A stretch of 53,674 nucleotides of DNA from an uncultured Oscillospiraceae bacterium (GCA_947624385.1 CANQJZ010000012.1:1-53674); one strand, 5' to 3'. Positions 15,246 to 24,212 are shown, numbered from the stretch's first letter. Numbers and translations: made by a program. Notes: a model not told the origin generated them from the sequence alone.

Positions 15246-16495
15246 GTCCCCTCCCCTCCCAGCGCCCGGAGAGACCGGGCAAAGGCGGTGTAATTCGTCT
15301 CGGCGCTGCAATGGGCCTCCCAGAAGGCCCGGGCCCGCGCTCTATACGCCTGGTAATCATTCTCCGGCATGGCCGCGAATGCGCGTATGGCCGCCGCCAG
15401 GGCCTCCGGGGTCACGTCCGGGGGCAGAAGCTTTCCCGTCTCGCCGTCAAGGACGATCTCCCCTGTGCCGCCCACGTCCGTGGCAAGGCAGGGGATGGAA
15501 AAGCTCAGGGCCTCCATGATGGACACGGGCACGCCCTCGGAGGCGCTCACGTTCACGAACAGGTGGGCGGGGGTCCTGGCGTACTCGGAAAGCAGGGCGG
15601 CGTTGTCCATGCTGCCCCGCAGGTCCCATTTTATGTTGGCGGGCAAGGCGGCGCACTGGGCCCGCAGCTGGTCCATCAGCGGGCCGGAGCCGTAGTGGGT
15701 CCAGTGTATCTCCCTATCCGTGAGCTGCCCCAGAGCTTGGGCGATGAGGGCCACCCGCTTCACGGCCGTGACGGTGGAGCAGCTTACGATATGCAGAGGC
15801 CCGTCCGACAACCGGGCGGGGCAAACGCCGCGGTCCGGCGTGCCCAGACGGGAGACGGTGAGCTTGCGGGCCCAGGCGGGGTAGCGCTCCGCCAGGTAAC
15901 GGCGGCCATCCTCGCCGATCAATATCACCCGGTCCAGGCGCTCCAAAAGGTAGGGCCGCAGGGGGATATAGCCGTTTTTCCGGGCGTTTTCGTATAGGTC
16001 GTACCGGTGGGCGCGGGCGATAATGCGCGCCTGGGGCAGCAGCCGCTTTTGCAGCAGCAGGGCCACATAGGGCTGGTAGTCAAAGCGGTAGCTATAGAGA
16101 ACCACCGGCTCGCCGGACCCGGCCAGGCCCGCTTTTTTCAGGTATTTTTCGATGACGCGGGCCTCGTGGTGCGACCGGCCCAGATAGAAAAAGAGCCACG
16201 CCACCCGGCTGAAACTCAGGCGGCGGGCATGCAAAAGCCGCCCCAGCTCGGCGTAAAGCGCCTTATCCAACAGCGCCCGGAGGCAGCCGGGGATGCAGGC
16301 CGCCAGGGAGAATGGCACGGGGCAGACGTGGAATTTTTCGGACGGCAGAGGCCGCAGGTGGGCCCGGTGCTCCCGGCGCAGCTGCATGGCGCAGACGTAC
16401 ACGTCGGCAAAGCCCTGGTAATAGGCCGTCTCCGTCTCCAAAAATGGCTCCCAGGGGCCGTATGGGTAGCCGTTGGCAAGAAGAACCAGCTTCAT
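15242..16495 (-). CDS. Glycosyltransferase family 4 (group 1)
   Basis: GT-B fold transferase of 417 aa. N-terminal domain MKLVLLANGYPYGPWEPFLETE; C-terminal domain with the donor-binding signature VSASEGVPVSIMEALSFSIP and GGTGEIV. It overlaps both neighbours by 4 bp (ATGA), so it is translationally coupled in the glycan operon. The opening resembles transferases in teichuronic or exopolysaccharide clusters. Specificity cannot be inferred. Confidence 0.88.
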   Translation of the reverse strand: MKLVLLANGYPYGPWEPFLETETAYYQGFADVYVCAMQLRREHRAHLRPLPSEKFHVCPVPFSLAACIPGCLRALLDKALYAELGRLLHARRLSFSRVAWLFFYLGRSHHEARVIEKYLKKAGLAGSGEPVVLYSYRFDYQPYVALLLQKRLLPQARIIARAHRYDLYENARKNGYIPLRPYLLERLDRVILIGEDGRRYLAERYPAWARKLTVSRLGTPDRGVCPARLSDGPLHIVSCSTVTAVKRVALIAQALGQLTDREIHWTHYGSGPLMDQLRAQCAALPANIKWDLRGSMDNAALLSEYARTPAHLFVNVSASEGVPVSIMEALSFSIPCLATDVGGTGEIVLDGETGKLLPPDVTPEALAAAIRAFAAMPENDYQAYRARARAFWEAHCSAETNYTAFARSLRALGGEGT

Positions 16496-17442
16496 CGGTC
16501 GCTTTTATCGGCCGGGTCGTTCAGGGTCTGGCGGACCTGGTACTGGGGCATGTTGCTGACGGTCATGTAAATGCGGCCGATGTACTCGCCGCACAGGCCC
16601 AGCAGGGCCATGATGACGCCGCCGATGCCAAGCTGCAGGGCGATGCTGGTGGTGAAACCGGCGGCGATGGCCGGGTTAATGAGCTTGCGTATGACCACGG
16701 CCAGGGCGGTGATAAAGCCTACCAGGGCGCAGATAAGGCCCAGCACGGCGGCCAGACGCAGGGGCACCGTGGAGAAGTTGGTGAACCCCGTCAGCCACAG
16801 GGCCATCATCTTGCGCAGGGTATAGTTGGACTTGCCGGCGATGCGGTCCCGGTGGGGCATGTCCACATTGGCGTACCGGCACAGCACGTGGGAAAGGTAC
16901 CCGCCCATGGAGGGAAAGGGGCTTTTGTACTGCTGCAAAGCCTGGATGGCGGTCTTGCTCAGGGCGCAGTAGCTGGACAGGGCGATGCCCCTGGGCTTGG
17001 AGCCGTTCCACTCCAGCACCCGGCCGTTGAGCCAGCTGGTGAAGCGCTTGAACACATTATGATGCTTGTGGGGAAAGCGGGCGTACACCAGATCGTACCC
17101 CTCGTTAAGCACCTTGTCCGTCAGGTCGAAGATGCGGTCCGCCGGGTGCTGGCCGTCGTCGTCCATGTACACCAGCACGTCCCCGCGGACATATGGCAGC
17201 GCCGCCATTTTGGCGGTGGTCTGGCCAAAGTTCCGGGATAGGTCCACGCCCACGATCTTTTCGTCGGCCTTGCACAGGCCGGCGATCGCGGAAAAAGTGT
17301 CGTCCCCCGGGGAGTCGTTGACCAGAATGAGCTGGTAGTCGTACCCCTCCCGGGAGAGGATGACCCGGCGCAGCTCGTCCACCACCGGGCCGATGGTCCG
17401 GGCGGACTTATAGCAGGGGATGGCTACGGTGATCGTGATCAT
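16492..17442 (-). CDS. Membrane-anchored GT2 (GtrB/ArnC/DPM1-like)
   Basis: Polyprenyl-phosphate sugar transferase type. N-terminal GT2 domain ITITVAIPCYKSARTIGPVV, a DSPGDDTF-like region, and VYMDDDGQHPADR for metal and donor, followed by two C-terminal membrane segments (about residues 228-250 and 262-285). About 316 aa from ATG 17442, which has GGAAGG upstream; an in-frame GTG 9 bp earlier is less likely. Known relatives load a sugar onto undecaprenyl phosphate for transfer outside the cell, often together with GT-C enzymes such as YfhO, which is encoded in the same cluster. Overlaps the next gene by 4 bp. Confidence 0.87.
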   Translation of the reverse strand: MITITVAIPCYKSARTIGPVVDELRRVILSREGYDYQLILVNDSPGDDTFSAIAGLCKADEKIVGVDLSRNFGQTTAKMAALPYVRGDVLVYMDDDGQHPADRIFDLTDKVLNEGYDLVYARFPHKHHNVFKRFTSWLNGRVLEWNGSKPRGIALSSYCALSKTAIQALQQYKSPFPSMGGYLSHVLCRYANVDMPHRDRIAGKSNYTLRKMMALWLTGFTNFSTVPLRLAAVLGLICALVGFITALAVVIRKLINPAIAAGFTTSIALQLGIGGVIMALLGLCGEYIGRIYMTVSNMPQYQVRQTLNDPADKSDR

Positions 17443-17458
17443 GTCCCACACCTTCCAT

Positions 17459-18646
17459 TTACTCGATCTCTATCACGAACTGGCGCTGTATCTCCGCAAG
17501 ACGGCGGAAGCAGAAGTCCCGGTCCGGGCCCTGTACGATCACCTGGCCCAATCTGTCCTTGGCGTTGGTGAATTTGTTGACCTTATCGCCGGGTTTGACG
17601 AGCAGGGACAGGTCGAAAACGCTCTCGTCCCGGTCCACCCGGTCCACGATATTTTTCACCGTGCCGGATTTTTCCGACAGGAGCATCCGGGAGGCGTTGG
17701 CGATATGCCCGTCGGTGCGGCGGGCGAAAATGGCCTCCGGGTCGTCCCCCACGGCCATGGCCGCGATCATCTCGTAATAGTTCAGGCCGTAGTAGATGCC
17801 TACCGTCTCCGGCAGGCAGGTGGCGCCGGCCCGGCCGGTCAGCTCGATCACGTATACGGTCCCGTCCCGCTCGATCAGGTCCACGTTCACCGCGCAGTTG
17901 TCCAGGCCGATGGCGGCGATGGCCTTGCGGACCTCCGCCTCGGCGGCGGCGATGACGGCGGGGGAGGCGTCGATGGGTACGTAATGGCCCACGGGCACGG
18001 CCGCGCCGGCCATATAGGTGTCGTCCCCGTGGGGCAGGACGAACAGCACCCGGCCTTGGTATACGAACGCCTGAGCGCCCAGCTCCGTGCCCTCGATGAA
18101 CTCCTCGATGATGCAGTAATTTTGCTTTGTCTCGGCCATCACCCGGGCGAAATTGGCCCGGACGGCCGCGCTGTCCCGGCAGATGAACACGCCGCGGCTG
18201 CCCTGCAGGTCCACGGCCTTTAAAATGAGCGGCAATTGCAGCGCGTCCAGCGCCGCGGTCAGAGACGCCTCGTCCGTCACCCGGCGGAAGCGGGCGGTGT
18301 GGACCCCGGCCTTTTGAAAGGCGTTTTTCATCTCCCACTTGTCGGCGCAGCATATGGCCGCCTGTTCGGAAAGGCCGGGAAGGCCCAGCTTTTCACAGGC
18401 GTACCCCAGGGCCCGCACGCCGGTGTCCAGACAGCAGGTGGCGACGCCGTCGGCGTGGCACTGTATGGCCGCGGCCAGAACGGCCGACCGGTCGGAGATG
18501 TCCGCGTAGATGCTCTCGTCCGCCGCGGCAAAGCCGGGATAATTGCCCGGGATGGAGCACACGGCGGTGGCATAGCCCAGATGTTTCGCCGCGTTTATCA
18601 GCTGCACCTGGGGCGCGCTGGCCCCCAGGACCATCAGTTTTTTCAT
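17459..18646 (-). CDS. ATP-grasp ligase, second copy
   Basis: Carbamoyl-phosphate-synthase-like ATP-grasp enzyme of 395 aa. It opens with a Rossmann-like MKKLMVLGASAPQVQLI. The ATP-binding lysine is in PLILKAVDLQGSRGV, then IIEEFIEGTE, with magnesium ligands in VNVDLIERDG/VIELTGRAG. ATP-grasp ligases join a carboxylate to an amine (or thiol) through an acyl phosphate. It sits 100 bp downstream of a second, only distantly similar, ATP-grasp gene and in the same operon as an amino-sugar aminotransferase, so it may attach an amino acid or another acid to a sugar amine (inference). Ends 16 bp before the GtrB-like gene. Confidence 0.83.
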   Translation of the reverse strand: MKKLMVLGASAPQVQLINAAKHLGYATAVCSIPGNYPGFAAADESIYADISDRSAVLAAAIQCHADGVATCCLDTGVRALGYACEKLGLPGLSEQAAICCADKWEMKNAFQKAGVHTARFRRVTDEASLTAALDALQLPLILKAVDLQGSRGVFICRDSAAVRANFARVMAETKQNYCIIEEFIEGTELGAQAFVYQGRVLFVLPHGDDTYMAGAAVPVGHYVPIDASPAVIAAAEAEVRKAIAAIGLDNCAVNVDLIERDGTVYVIELTGRAGATCLPETVGIYYGLNYYEMIAAMAVGDDPEAIFARRTDGHIANASRMLLSEKSGTVKNIVDRVDRDESVFDLSLLVKPGDKVNKFTNAKDRLGQVIVQGPDRDFCFRRLAEIQRQFVIEIE

Positions 18647-18746
18647 GGGTGCCTCCTGTCTGATCTCATTCGAGGCGGGACTGGCGTCCCCCTCGAGCTC
18701 CCCCTTGCGTGACGTACCCGCTTTCTTTCTTTGACAGCCTCCTGGC

Positions 18747-19844
18747 TTATTCCAGCGGGCTGGTGGTGATCCAGTACCCGTGGCGGTTGGAGCTGTCCGT
18801 GACCGTCTCGCCGGCGCGGCCGTCGTAGGACATGCGCCAGACGTTCTCGGCCCGCTCCATGGCCTCGACGTCGGCGTCGGTGAAGATGAAGCGTATCTGC
18901 GCTTTTTGCGGCTGGCGCTTCACGGTCAGGTCCGGGGCCCGGCCAAAGGCGGCGTCGATCACCGCCGCCATATAGTCCACGCCGGCGGAGAGGTACACCA
19001 GGTCGGACCCGATGCAGTCCCCGCCCATGCGGGCGCCGATCTCGATGATACGTATCCTACCGTCCGGCATGAGCTTAAATTCCGCGTGGCTGGCGCCGTA
19101 TTTGATCTGCAGGGCGTTAAGCGCCGCGATGATCTGCTCCCGGATGGCCGGTTCCAGTCGGTGGGGGATATCGGACGGTTCCACGTGCCCCGTCTCGATA
19201 AAGTGGGGCGCGCCGGTGGTAAATTTCTTCGTAAAGGCCAGAATGTGGTGAACGCCGTCGAATGAGATGGTCTCGCAGCTGTACTCCGGGCCGGGGATAA
19301 ATTCCTCGATCACGGCCTCATGGCGGAAGGACTGTCCGGCCGCCAATGGCACGGCTTCGGCCAACTGGTCAAAGCGCTCCACCTGGAAGATGCCCCGGCT
19401 GCCGGAGCGGTCCGTGGGCTTGACGATAAGCGGCCAGGTGAACCCGGCCAGGGCCGTCTCGTCCGGGACGGCGGCGACCTTCAAAAACTGCGGGCACGGC
19501 ACGCCAGCCGCGGAAAGGGCCCTGCGCATTTCGTACTTGTCCCTGGCGACGGTGTCGGTGATCGCCGGGTTACAGGGATTCGACAGCCTGCGCTGGATGA
19601 AGTTCACCGTCTCCACGGCCAGGTCCGAGCCGATGGAGCAGCAGGCGCTCACGCCGACTTGACGGCACACGGCCCAAATGGCCTCTTTTTCCGTGATGCT
19701 GATGGGGTGAAAAACGTCCGCGCTCCGCTCCCCCACGTCGTTCGCCGCCCAGGCGAACACGTGGGTCTCATAGCCCAGCTCCTTCGCCTTTTCGATGAGC
19801 GGGTTTTGATAGGCGTTGGCGCCGATGATGGCCAGCTTTTCCAT
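18747..19844 (-). CDS. ATP-grasp ligase, first copy
   Basis: 365-aa ATP-grasp enzyme with MEKLAIIGANAYQNPLIEKA, the ATP-binding WPLIVKPTDRSGSRGI, IEEFIPGPEYS and a magnesium-binding IRIIEIGARMGGD. The gene begins 1 bp after the aminotransferase stop, so co-translation is very likely. Paralogue of the next gene, but with a different C-terminal domain (IRFIFTDADVEAMERAENVW...). Related enzymes in bacterial polysaccharide loci couple amino acids to amino sugars; that role here is inferred from position only. Confidence 0.83.
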   Translation of the reverse strand: MEKLAIIGANAYQNPLIEKAKELGYETHVFAWAANDVGERSADVFHPISITEKEAIWAVCRQVGVSACCSIGSDLAVETVNFIQRRLSNPCNPAITDTVARDKYEMRRALSAAGVPCPQFLKVAAVPDETALAGFTWPLIVKPTDRSGSRGIFQVERFDQLAEAVPLAAGQSFRHEAVIEEFIPGPEYSCETISFDGVHHILAFTKKFTTGAPHFIETGHVEPSDIPHRLEPAIREQIIAALNALQIKYGASHAEFKLMPDGRIRIIEIGARMGGDCIGSDLVYLSAGVDYMAAVIDAAFGRAPDLTVKRQPQKAQIRFIFTDADVEAMERAENVWRMSYDGRAGETVTDSSNRHGYWITTSPLE

Positions 19845-19845
19845 G

Positions 19846-20970
19846 TCAGCGCCTGTAAAAGGCCGTCACCGTCTCGGCGGCGCGCTGTACGTCGCTGTCT
19901 TTAAGGCCGTAGTACATGGGCAGACGGAGAATCCGCCGGCTTTCCCGGGTGGTGTATTTGTCCTGCCCGTGGAAGCGGCCAAAGCGCTTGCCCGCGTTGG
20001 CCGAGTGCAGGGGTACATAGTGGAACACCGCGCCCACCCCGTGGGCCTTCAAATAGGCGATGAGTTCGGTGCGCTCGGCCAGGTCTCTGGCCTTGACGTA
20101 GAAAAGGTGGCCGTTGTGCTCGCAGCCGTCCGGCACGGCTTGTATCTCAATGCGGCCCTGGGCCGCCAGGGGGGAGAGCATCTCATGATAGAGGTCCCAG
20201 CAGTGGCGGCGGGCGGCGTTGATGGTCTCCGCCATTTCCAGCTGGCCCCAGAGATAGGCCGCGTTCAGCTCGCTGGGCAGGTAGCTGGAGCCCAGGTCCT
20301 CCCAGGTGTACTTGTCCACCTGGCCACGGAGAAAGCGGGCACGGTTGGTGCCCTTTTCCCGGATGATCTCGGCCCTTGGGTCGTCCTGCCGCAGCAGCAG
20401 CGCGCCGCCTTCCCCCATGGAGTAGTTTTTCGACTCATGGAAGCTGTAGCACCCGTAATCGCCGATGGAGCCAAGGGCCCTGCCCTTGTAGCTCGCCATA
20501 ACGCCCTGGGCCGCGTCCTCTATCACTTTGAGATCGTGGCGGCGGGCGATGGACATGATGGTGTCCATCTCGCAGGCCACGCCGCCGTAGTGCATGACGC
20601 ATATGGCGCGGGTGCGGTCGGTAATGGCGTCCTCGATCAGCCGCTCGTCCATGTTCATGGTGTCCGGGCGGACGTCGATGAACACGGGCACCGCCCCCGC
20701 CAGCACGAAGGCGTTGGCGCTGGAGGAAAAGGTGTAGGAGGGCAAAATGACCTCGTCCCCCGGCTGGAGCTTACACAGCAGGGCGGACATGTCCAGCGCG
20801 GCCGTGCCGCTGGCGGTCAAAAGGGCCTTTGCCGCGCCGGTGTGCTCTTCCAGCCAGCCGTGGCATTTTTTCGTGAAGGCCCCGTCGCCGCATATCTTGT
20901 GGGAGTGGATGGCCTGCAGGACGTAATCGTCCTCCCGGCCGCAGTAGGGGGGCACATTGAAGGGGATCAT
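19846..20970 (-). CDS. dTDP-4-keto-6-deoxyglucose aminotransferase (WecE/RffA-like)
   Basis: PLP-dependent DegT/DnrJ/EryC1/StrS transaminase of about 374 aa. From memory it closely follows E. coli WecE (RffA): MIPFN.PP, CGDGAFTKKC, PGDEVILPSYTFSSSANAF, VACEMDTIM, ED(A)AQGVM, and the PLP lysine in SFHESKNYS, then REKGTNRARFLRGQVDKYTW and VFHYVPLHS. WecE makes dTDP-4-amino-4,6-dideoxygalactose (Fuc4NAc precursor). Start at ATG 20970 behind TTTGGAGGAACG; a longer reading adds 18 unlike residues. No acetyltransferase or dTDP-glucose genes are in the window, so the amine may be acylated by the ATP-grasp partners instead (inference). Own promoter at 21015-21043. Confidence 0.9.
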   Translation of the reverse strand: MIPFNVPPYCGREDDYVLQAIHSHKICGDGAFTKKCHGWLEEHTGAAKALLTASGTAALDMSALLCKLQPGDEVILPSYTFSSSANAFVLAGAVPVFIDVRPDTMNMDERLIEDAITDRTRAICVMHYGGVACEMDTIMSIARRHDLKVIEDAAQGVMASYKGRALGSIGDYGCYSFHESKNYSMGEGGALLLRQDDPRAEIIREKGTNRARFLRGQVDKYTWEDLGSSYLPSELNAAYLWGQLEMAETINAARRHCWDLYHEMLSPLAAQGRIEIQAVPDGCEHNGHLFYVKARDLAERTELIAYLKAHGVGAVFHYVPLHSANAGKRFGRFHGQDKYTTRESRRILRLPMYYGLKDSDVQRAAETVTAFYRR

Positions 20971-21014
20971 ATTCGTTCCTCCAAACGGGCAGGTGGGCCC
21001 GCCAACTTGTAGAA

Positions 21015-21043
21015 ATGATACCATAATCGGGGGTTTATTTCAA
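21015..21043 (-). promoter_or_regulatory. Internal promoter of the aminotransferase-glycosyltransferase genes
   Basis: On the minus strand TTGAAA (21043-21038), 17-bp spacer, TATCAT (21020-21015). It lies in the 73-bp gap between YfhO and the aminotransferase gene, so the downstream genes can be transcribed independently. Confidence 0.55.
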
Positions 21044-23713
21044 TCAGAACCAGATCACCCGGCCGCGCAGAAGCAGCAGGACCGTGGGCGCCAGATAGAC
21101 AAAGGCGACCACCGCGGCGGCCCCGGCGTAGAAAAGCGCCAGCGAGACGGTCCCCAGCCAGTTGGGTGTGGCGTCCGGCTTTTTCCGGCACAGGACCAGA
21201 AAGGCCAGCGCTAAAATCAAAGCGGCCCAGGGCAGTATTTTGCCCAGCGGCGACGGGGCGCTGGCCACGGCCCAGCTGAGTTCCACGGTGTTGGCGCCGT
21301 CATTAAGGGGCACGCTCATCATGGTGCCGATGAACCAGCTCAGATCGACGCTCTGGCCGTTGACCGCGCAGCGCCAGGCGCTGGCGTCCAGAATGGGCAG
21401 GAACAGCCGCTTGTTGGGTCCGTCAGCGGTCAGGTCCAGGCGATAGCCGGTATCGGTGCCAGTCACCGTCATGGCCTCGTCCAGGTCCGCGTCGGCGGTA
21501 AAAGCGTCCAGGGCGGCTTTGTCCAGGGCAAAGAGGGTGATATTTTCCGCCGTCAGGTCCATGGCGGAGGTGAAGGCCGCCTCAAAATCCCCGGCTTGGA
21601 ACAGACCCAGGCACAGCAGATTGCCGTTGAAGGGCGCGGGGTAGACCGTGTTGTTGAGGTTGCCGTAGCTGGGTACGGCCACGGATTTTTCCCCGGCGGT
21701 GATGTTCATGGCCATCCCGTCCACGGCCAGGTAAACGAAGGCGGGGGCCTCCAATTGCGCGGTCAGGGTGTAGGCGTGCATGCCGGTACCGGACGCGTCC
21801 AGGGCCGGGGTAAGATCGACAGCCAGGGGCGTTTCGGACCCGGTGAAGGCCCGGTACAGGGCGTTCAGCCGGTCGGGGATGGTGGCAAGGTCAAAGTAAT
21901 CATCCAGCGCGTCCGCGTCGTACATGAGCCCCAGCACGCCGGGATAGACACACGTACCCACCTGCACGCCGTCCACCGTGTCCCCGGTGTCGTACAGGTC
22001 GGGGTCCAGGGCCGTGGCGGAAAGCACCCGGTCTACGTTCAGCAGCATGTCGGAAAACACCGTGCCGCCGGTGTCCAGAATGCGGAAATAGTTGGTGGTG
22101 TACCCCAGGCCATCGAACACAGAGAGGGTCCCGGCAGAGTTGTTGGAATTGACGGAGCTGAGCGCGTTTACGCCCGCGATGGCGGGATAGCCCGCGTTCA
22201 GGCAGTTGTCCACGTTCTTCACCCGGGCAAAGGGCGATTGGGGATGCTGGGCGAAATAGGCGTGGAGCTGTTCGGCGGTGTCGATATAGGCCGGGTCGTA
22301 CTCGTGGGTGTAGGTGTGGTCGTCGTCCGGGGCCATGTTGCCCCATGCGTTGGCCCCCAGCTGCACCAGGACCACCGCCGCGACGGCCAGCGCGGACCGC
22401 TTGGGCGGCAGGGTGCGCAGCAATAAATACAGCGCCGTGAACAGCACGCCGCCCAGGGCGTACAGGGCGAACCACTTGAAATACCCCGCCGGACCCAGTA
22501 CGTTCAAAAAGCACGCGCCGTAAGCCCGCAATGTCCGCTCCACGGGCGGGACGACCAGCACCAGGCCAATAACGGCGGCGCATATGCCCACGGCCAGCGG
22601 CCACCTGCGCCGGGGTTTACGCGGCGCGGGGGGCTCGTCTTCCAGGCAGAGGCAGCCGGCGGCCAGAAGCGTGGCCGGGAGCATGTACCCGTAGCGCATG
22701 GGGAAGAAATTGTACTGGCCGAAGTGCCACGCGGTGTCGATGTTCGTAAACACCATGGGCAGGGCGAGAAGACCCAGCAGAAGCCCAAAAAACCGGATGG
22801 CCTTTTTCCGCTCGTCGGTTGGCGCGGTCCGCTGGCGCAGCAGGGCCGATATAATAAGCGCCGCCACCAGGCTCATGCCCAGGAGCATCAGGAACGTGTG
22901 CCTTGTGTTGGGGATGTCCCAGGTGGTCATGCCGGTCAGGATGCCGCTGTCCAGATTTTCCTGAAATCTTGCCCCGCCGGCCAGCACCGCGGAGGTACGC
23001 AGCCATTGCCGGGAGCATAGCCCCGCCGCCAGGGCGGTAGACACCCCCAGGCGGAAAATGCGACCGCCACGGGCTTCACGGGGCAGGACCAGAAGCACAT
23101 AGCCCAGGGCGAAGAGCACCACGTATATGGTGACCATGAAGGTGTGGTATATGCTGGTGTAGAGAAACCAGGCGTAGCAGGCAAGATAGAGGCCGCATTT
23201 GCCATCCCGCAGCAGTTTTTCCAGACCCAGCAGCAGAAGCGGGAACACCGTCACGGCGGCCAGCCACGTGGCGTTGGAGTAGTATTGGAGCACAAAGCCG
23301 GAGAAGGTGTAGAGAAGCGCGAAGAGGGTCTTATATACGCCGGACACACGGGGAAACCGCCAACAGAGGGCAATAGAGGCAAAGAGGGCGATCAGAAGCA
23401 TCTTCACGCCGATATAGAGGCTCATGGCCTCCAAAACGTGATCTCTGGCGCAGAAGAAAAAGGGCCAGTTGTAGGGGTAAAGAAGCTGCTTCCACACGCC
23501 GCCGGACAGGTCCCCGTGCAGACTGTCCCACAGGCTATAATAGCCGGGGACATAGAACTGGGCCGCGTCCATGTAGGCCACGTTGTCCGTGCCCAGGGGC
23601 CATATGCCCCGCAGGGCGTAGACCACCGCCAGCACCAGCGCCGTCAGGCCCATGGAGGCCAGACACACCGCCAGCGCGGACAGTATGCGGTTTTTCCGTT
23701 CAGGCGAGATCAT
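21044..23713 (-). CDS. YfhO-family membrane glycosyltransferase (GT-C-like)
   Basis: Large polytopic membrane protein of about 890 aa. Roughly a dozen hydrophobic segments in the first 450 residues and two near the C-terminus, with an extracellular domain between them. The first outer loop has GTDNVAYMDAAQFY, the acidic-loop signature of YfhO proteins. YfhO members glycosylate lipoteichoic acid or other surface polymers using lipid-linked sugar donors; here the GtrB-like enzyme at 16492-17442 is the natural donor-maker. ATG 23713 is preceded by GGGAGCG and replaces an upstream ATG at 23725. First gene of the glycan cluster, with its own promoter. Confidence 0.88.
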   Translation of the reverse strand: MISPERKNRILSALAVCLASMGLTALVLAVVYALRGIWPLGTDNVAYMDAAQFYVPGYYSLWDSLHGDLSGGVWKQLLYPYNWPFFFCARDHVLEAMSLYIGVKMLLIALFASIALCWRFPRVSGVYKTLFALLYTFSGFVLQYYSNATWLAAVTVFPLLLLGLEKLLRDGKCGLYLACYAWFLYTSIYHTFMVTIYVVLFALGYVLLVLPREARGGRIFRLGVSTALAAGLCSRQWLRTSAVLAGGARFQENLDSGILTGMTTWDIPNTRHTFLMLLGMSLVAALIISALLRQRTAPTDERKKAIRFFGLLLGLLALPMVFTNIDTAWHFGQYNFFPMRYGYMLPATLLAAGCLCLEDEPPAPRKPRRRWPLAVGICAAVIGLVLVVPPVERTLRAYGACFLNVLGPAGYFKWFALYALGGVLFTALYLLLRTLPPKRSALAVAAVVLVQLGANAWGNMAPDDDHTYTHEYDPAYIDTAEQLHAYFAQHPQSPFARVKNVDNCLNAGYPAIAGVNALSSVNSNNSAGTLSVFDGLGYTTNYFRILDTGGTVFSDMLLNVDRVLSATALDPDLYDTGDTVDGVQVGTCVYPGVLGLMYDADALDDYFDLATIPDRLNALYRAFTGSETPLAVDLTPALDASGTGMHAYTLTAQLEAPAFVYLAVDGMAMNITAGEKSVAVPSYGNLNNTVYPAPFNGNLLCLGLFQAGDFEAAFTSAMDLTAENITLFALDKAALDAFTADADLDEAMTVTGTDTGYRLDLTADGPNKRLFLPILDASAWRCAVNGQSVDLSWFIGTMMSVPLNDGANTVELSWAVASAPSPLGKILPWAALILALAFLVLCRKKPDATPNWLGTVSLALFYAGAAAVVAFVYLAPTVLLLLRGRVIWF

Positions 23714-23744
23714 AAACGCTCCCATGTTTGTTCATATTTAAAGT

Positions 23745-23772
23745 ATTATAGCATAATCGGCCGGAATAGCAA
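23745..23772 (-). promoter_or_regulatory. Promoter of the glycan cluster (YfhO)
   Basis: Minus strand TTGCTA (23772-23767), 16-bp spacer, TGC plus TATAAT (23750-23745), i.e. extended -10. Its -35 lies 1 bp from the -35 of the divergent promoter at 23774-23803. Confidence 0.65.
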
Positions 23773-23773
23773 G

Positions 23774-23803
23774 TTGCGCCGGAACCGCACGACGTGGTAT
23801 AAT
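23774..23803 (+). promoter_or_regulatory. Repeat-derived promoter of the Lar-like gene (element copy 3)
   Basis: TTGCGC (23774-23779), 18-bp spacer CGGAACCGCACGACGTGG, TATAAT (23798-23803). Right half of the dispersed two-hairpin element; the left hairpin is absent here. Drives the zinc-ribbon gene starting at 23832. Confidence 0.7.
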
Positions 23804-23831
23804 AACCGCACACGCGAAAGGAGATACGAAC

Positions 23832-24056
23832 ATGGACGAGTTTGACGACATCGATCTGCTGGACTGCCCCAACTGCGGCGGCGTGGGCTGTTTGGAGGAG
23901 GAGGGCGGCTGGTGCGTGTACGTCCAGTGCCTGGACTGCGGCGCGCACACGGCGGAGATATCCTATAAAAACGGCATCGATAAGCATGAGGCCGCCAGGA
24001 GAGCGGCCGCGACGTGGAATTATCGGAAGGTCATCAAACCGCAGCCGGGAGAATGA
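23832..24056 (+). CDS. Lar-family (restriction alleviation-like) zinc ribbon protein
   Basis: 74 aa with two CxxC knuckles, CPNCGG and CLDCGAHT, and the closing motif AARRAAATWNYRK. This matches the Lar/Com-like zinc-ribbon family typical of phages and prophages, which counter restriction enzymes in the Rac prophage prototype. The ribosome site AAAGGAG is 7-8 nt before ATG 23832. No other phage gene is nearby, so this is an orphan (a morphon or a captured gene). An alternative is a generic small zinc ribbon of unknown role. Confidence 0.75.
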   Translation: MDEFDDIDLLDCPNCGGVGCLEEEGGWCVYVQCLDCGAHTAEISYKNGIDKHEAARRAAATWNYRKVIKPQPGE

Positions 24057-24165
24057 CGTCGGAGCACGCTCGGCTAGGCCGGGATTCGCCGCAAGCGGCA
24101 AACCCCGGGTAGCCAGCGGCTCCTCCTTTCCCCACGCGACAAGCGTGCCGCGTGGGGGCCCCGAA
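24057..24165. repeat. Composite intergenic repeat (cluster 4)
   Basis: Copy of the GTCGGAGCACGC...TTCGCCGCAAGCGGCAAA...CCCCACGCGACAAGCGTGCC module, beginning 1 bp after the Lar-like stop codon. It lacks the flanking CCTCCCC/GGGGAGG parts present in cluster 1. Confidence 0.75.
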
Positions 24166-24175
24166 TAAAGCAGAT

Positions 24176-24212
24176 ACAGGCCCACTCGGGAGAGTGGGCC
24201 TGTGGTTTTTAT
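24176..24212 (+). terminator. Terminator after the Lar-like gene
   Basis: ACAGGCCCACTC (24176-24187) / GAGTGGGCCTGT (24192-24203), perfect 12-bp stem with loop GGGA, then GGTTTTTAT. It also abuts the 3' end of the exonuclease gene (stop at 24209) on the other strand. Confidence 0.8.

Noticed and set aside
14049-15293. 414-aa plus-strand ORF over the last glycosyltransferase
   Set aside because: Antisense shadow of a GT2 gene with clear motifs.
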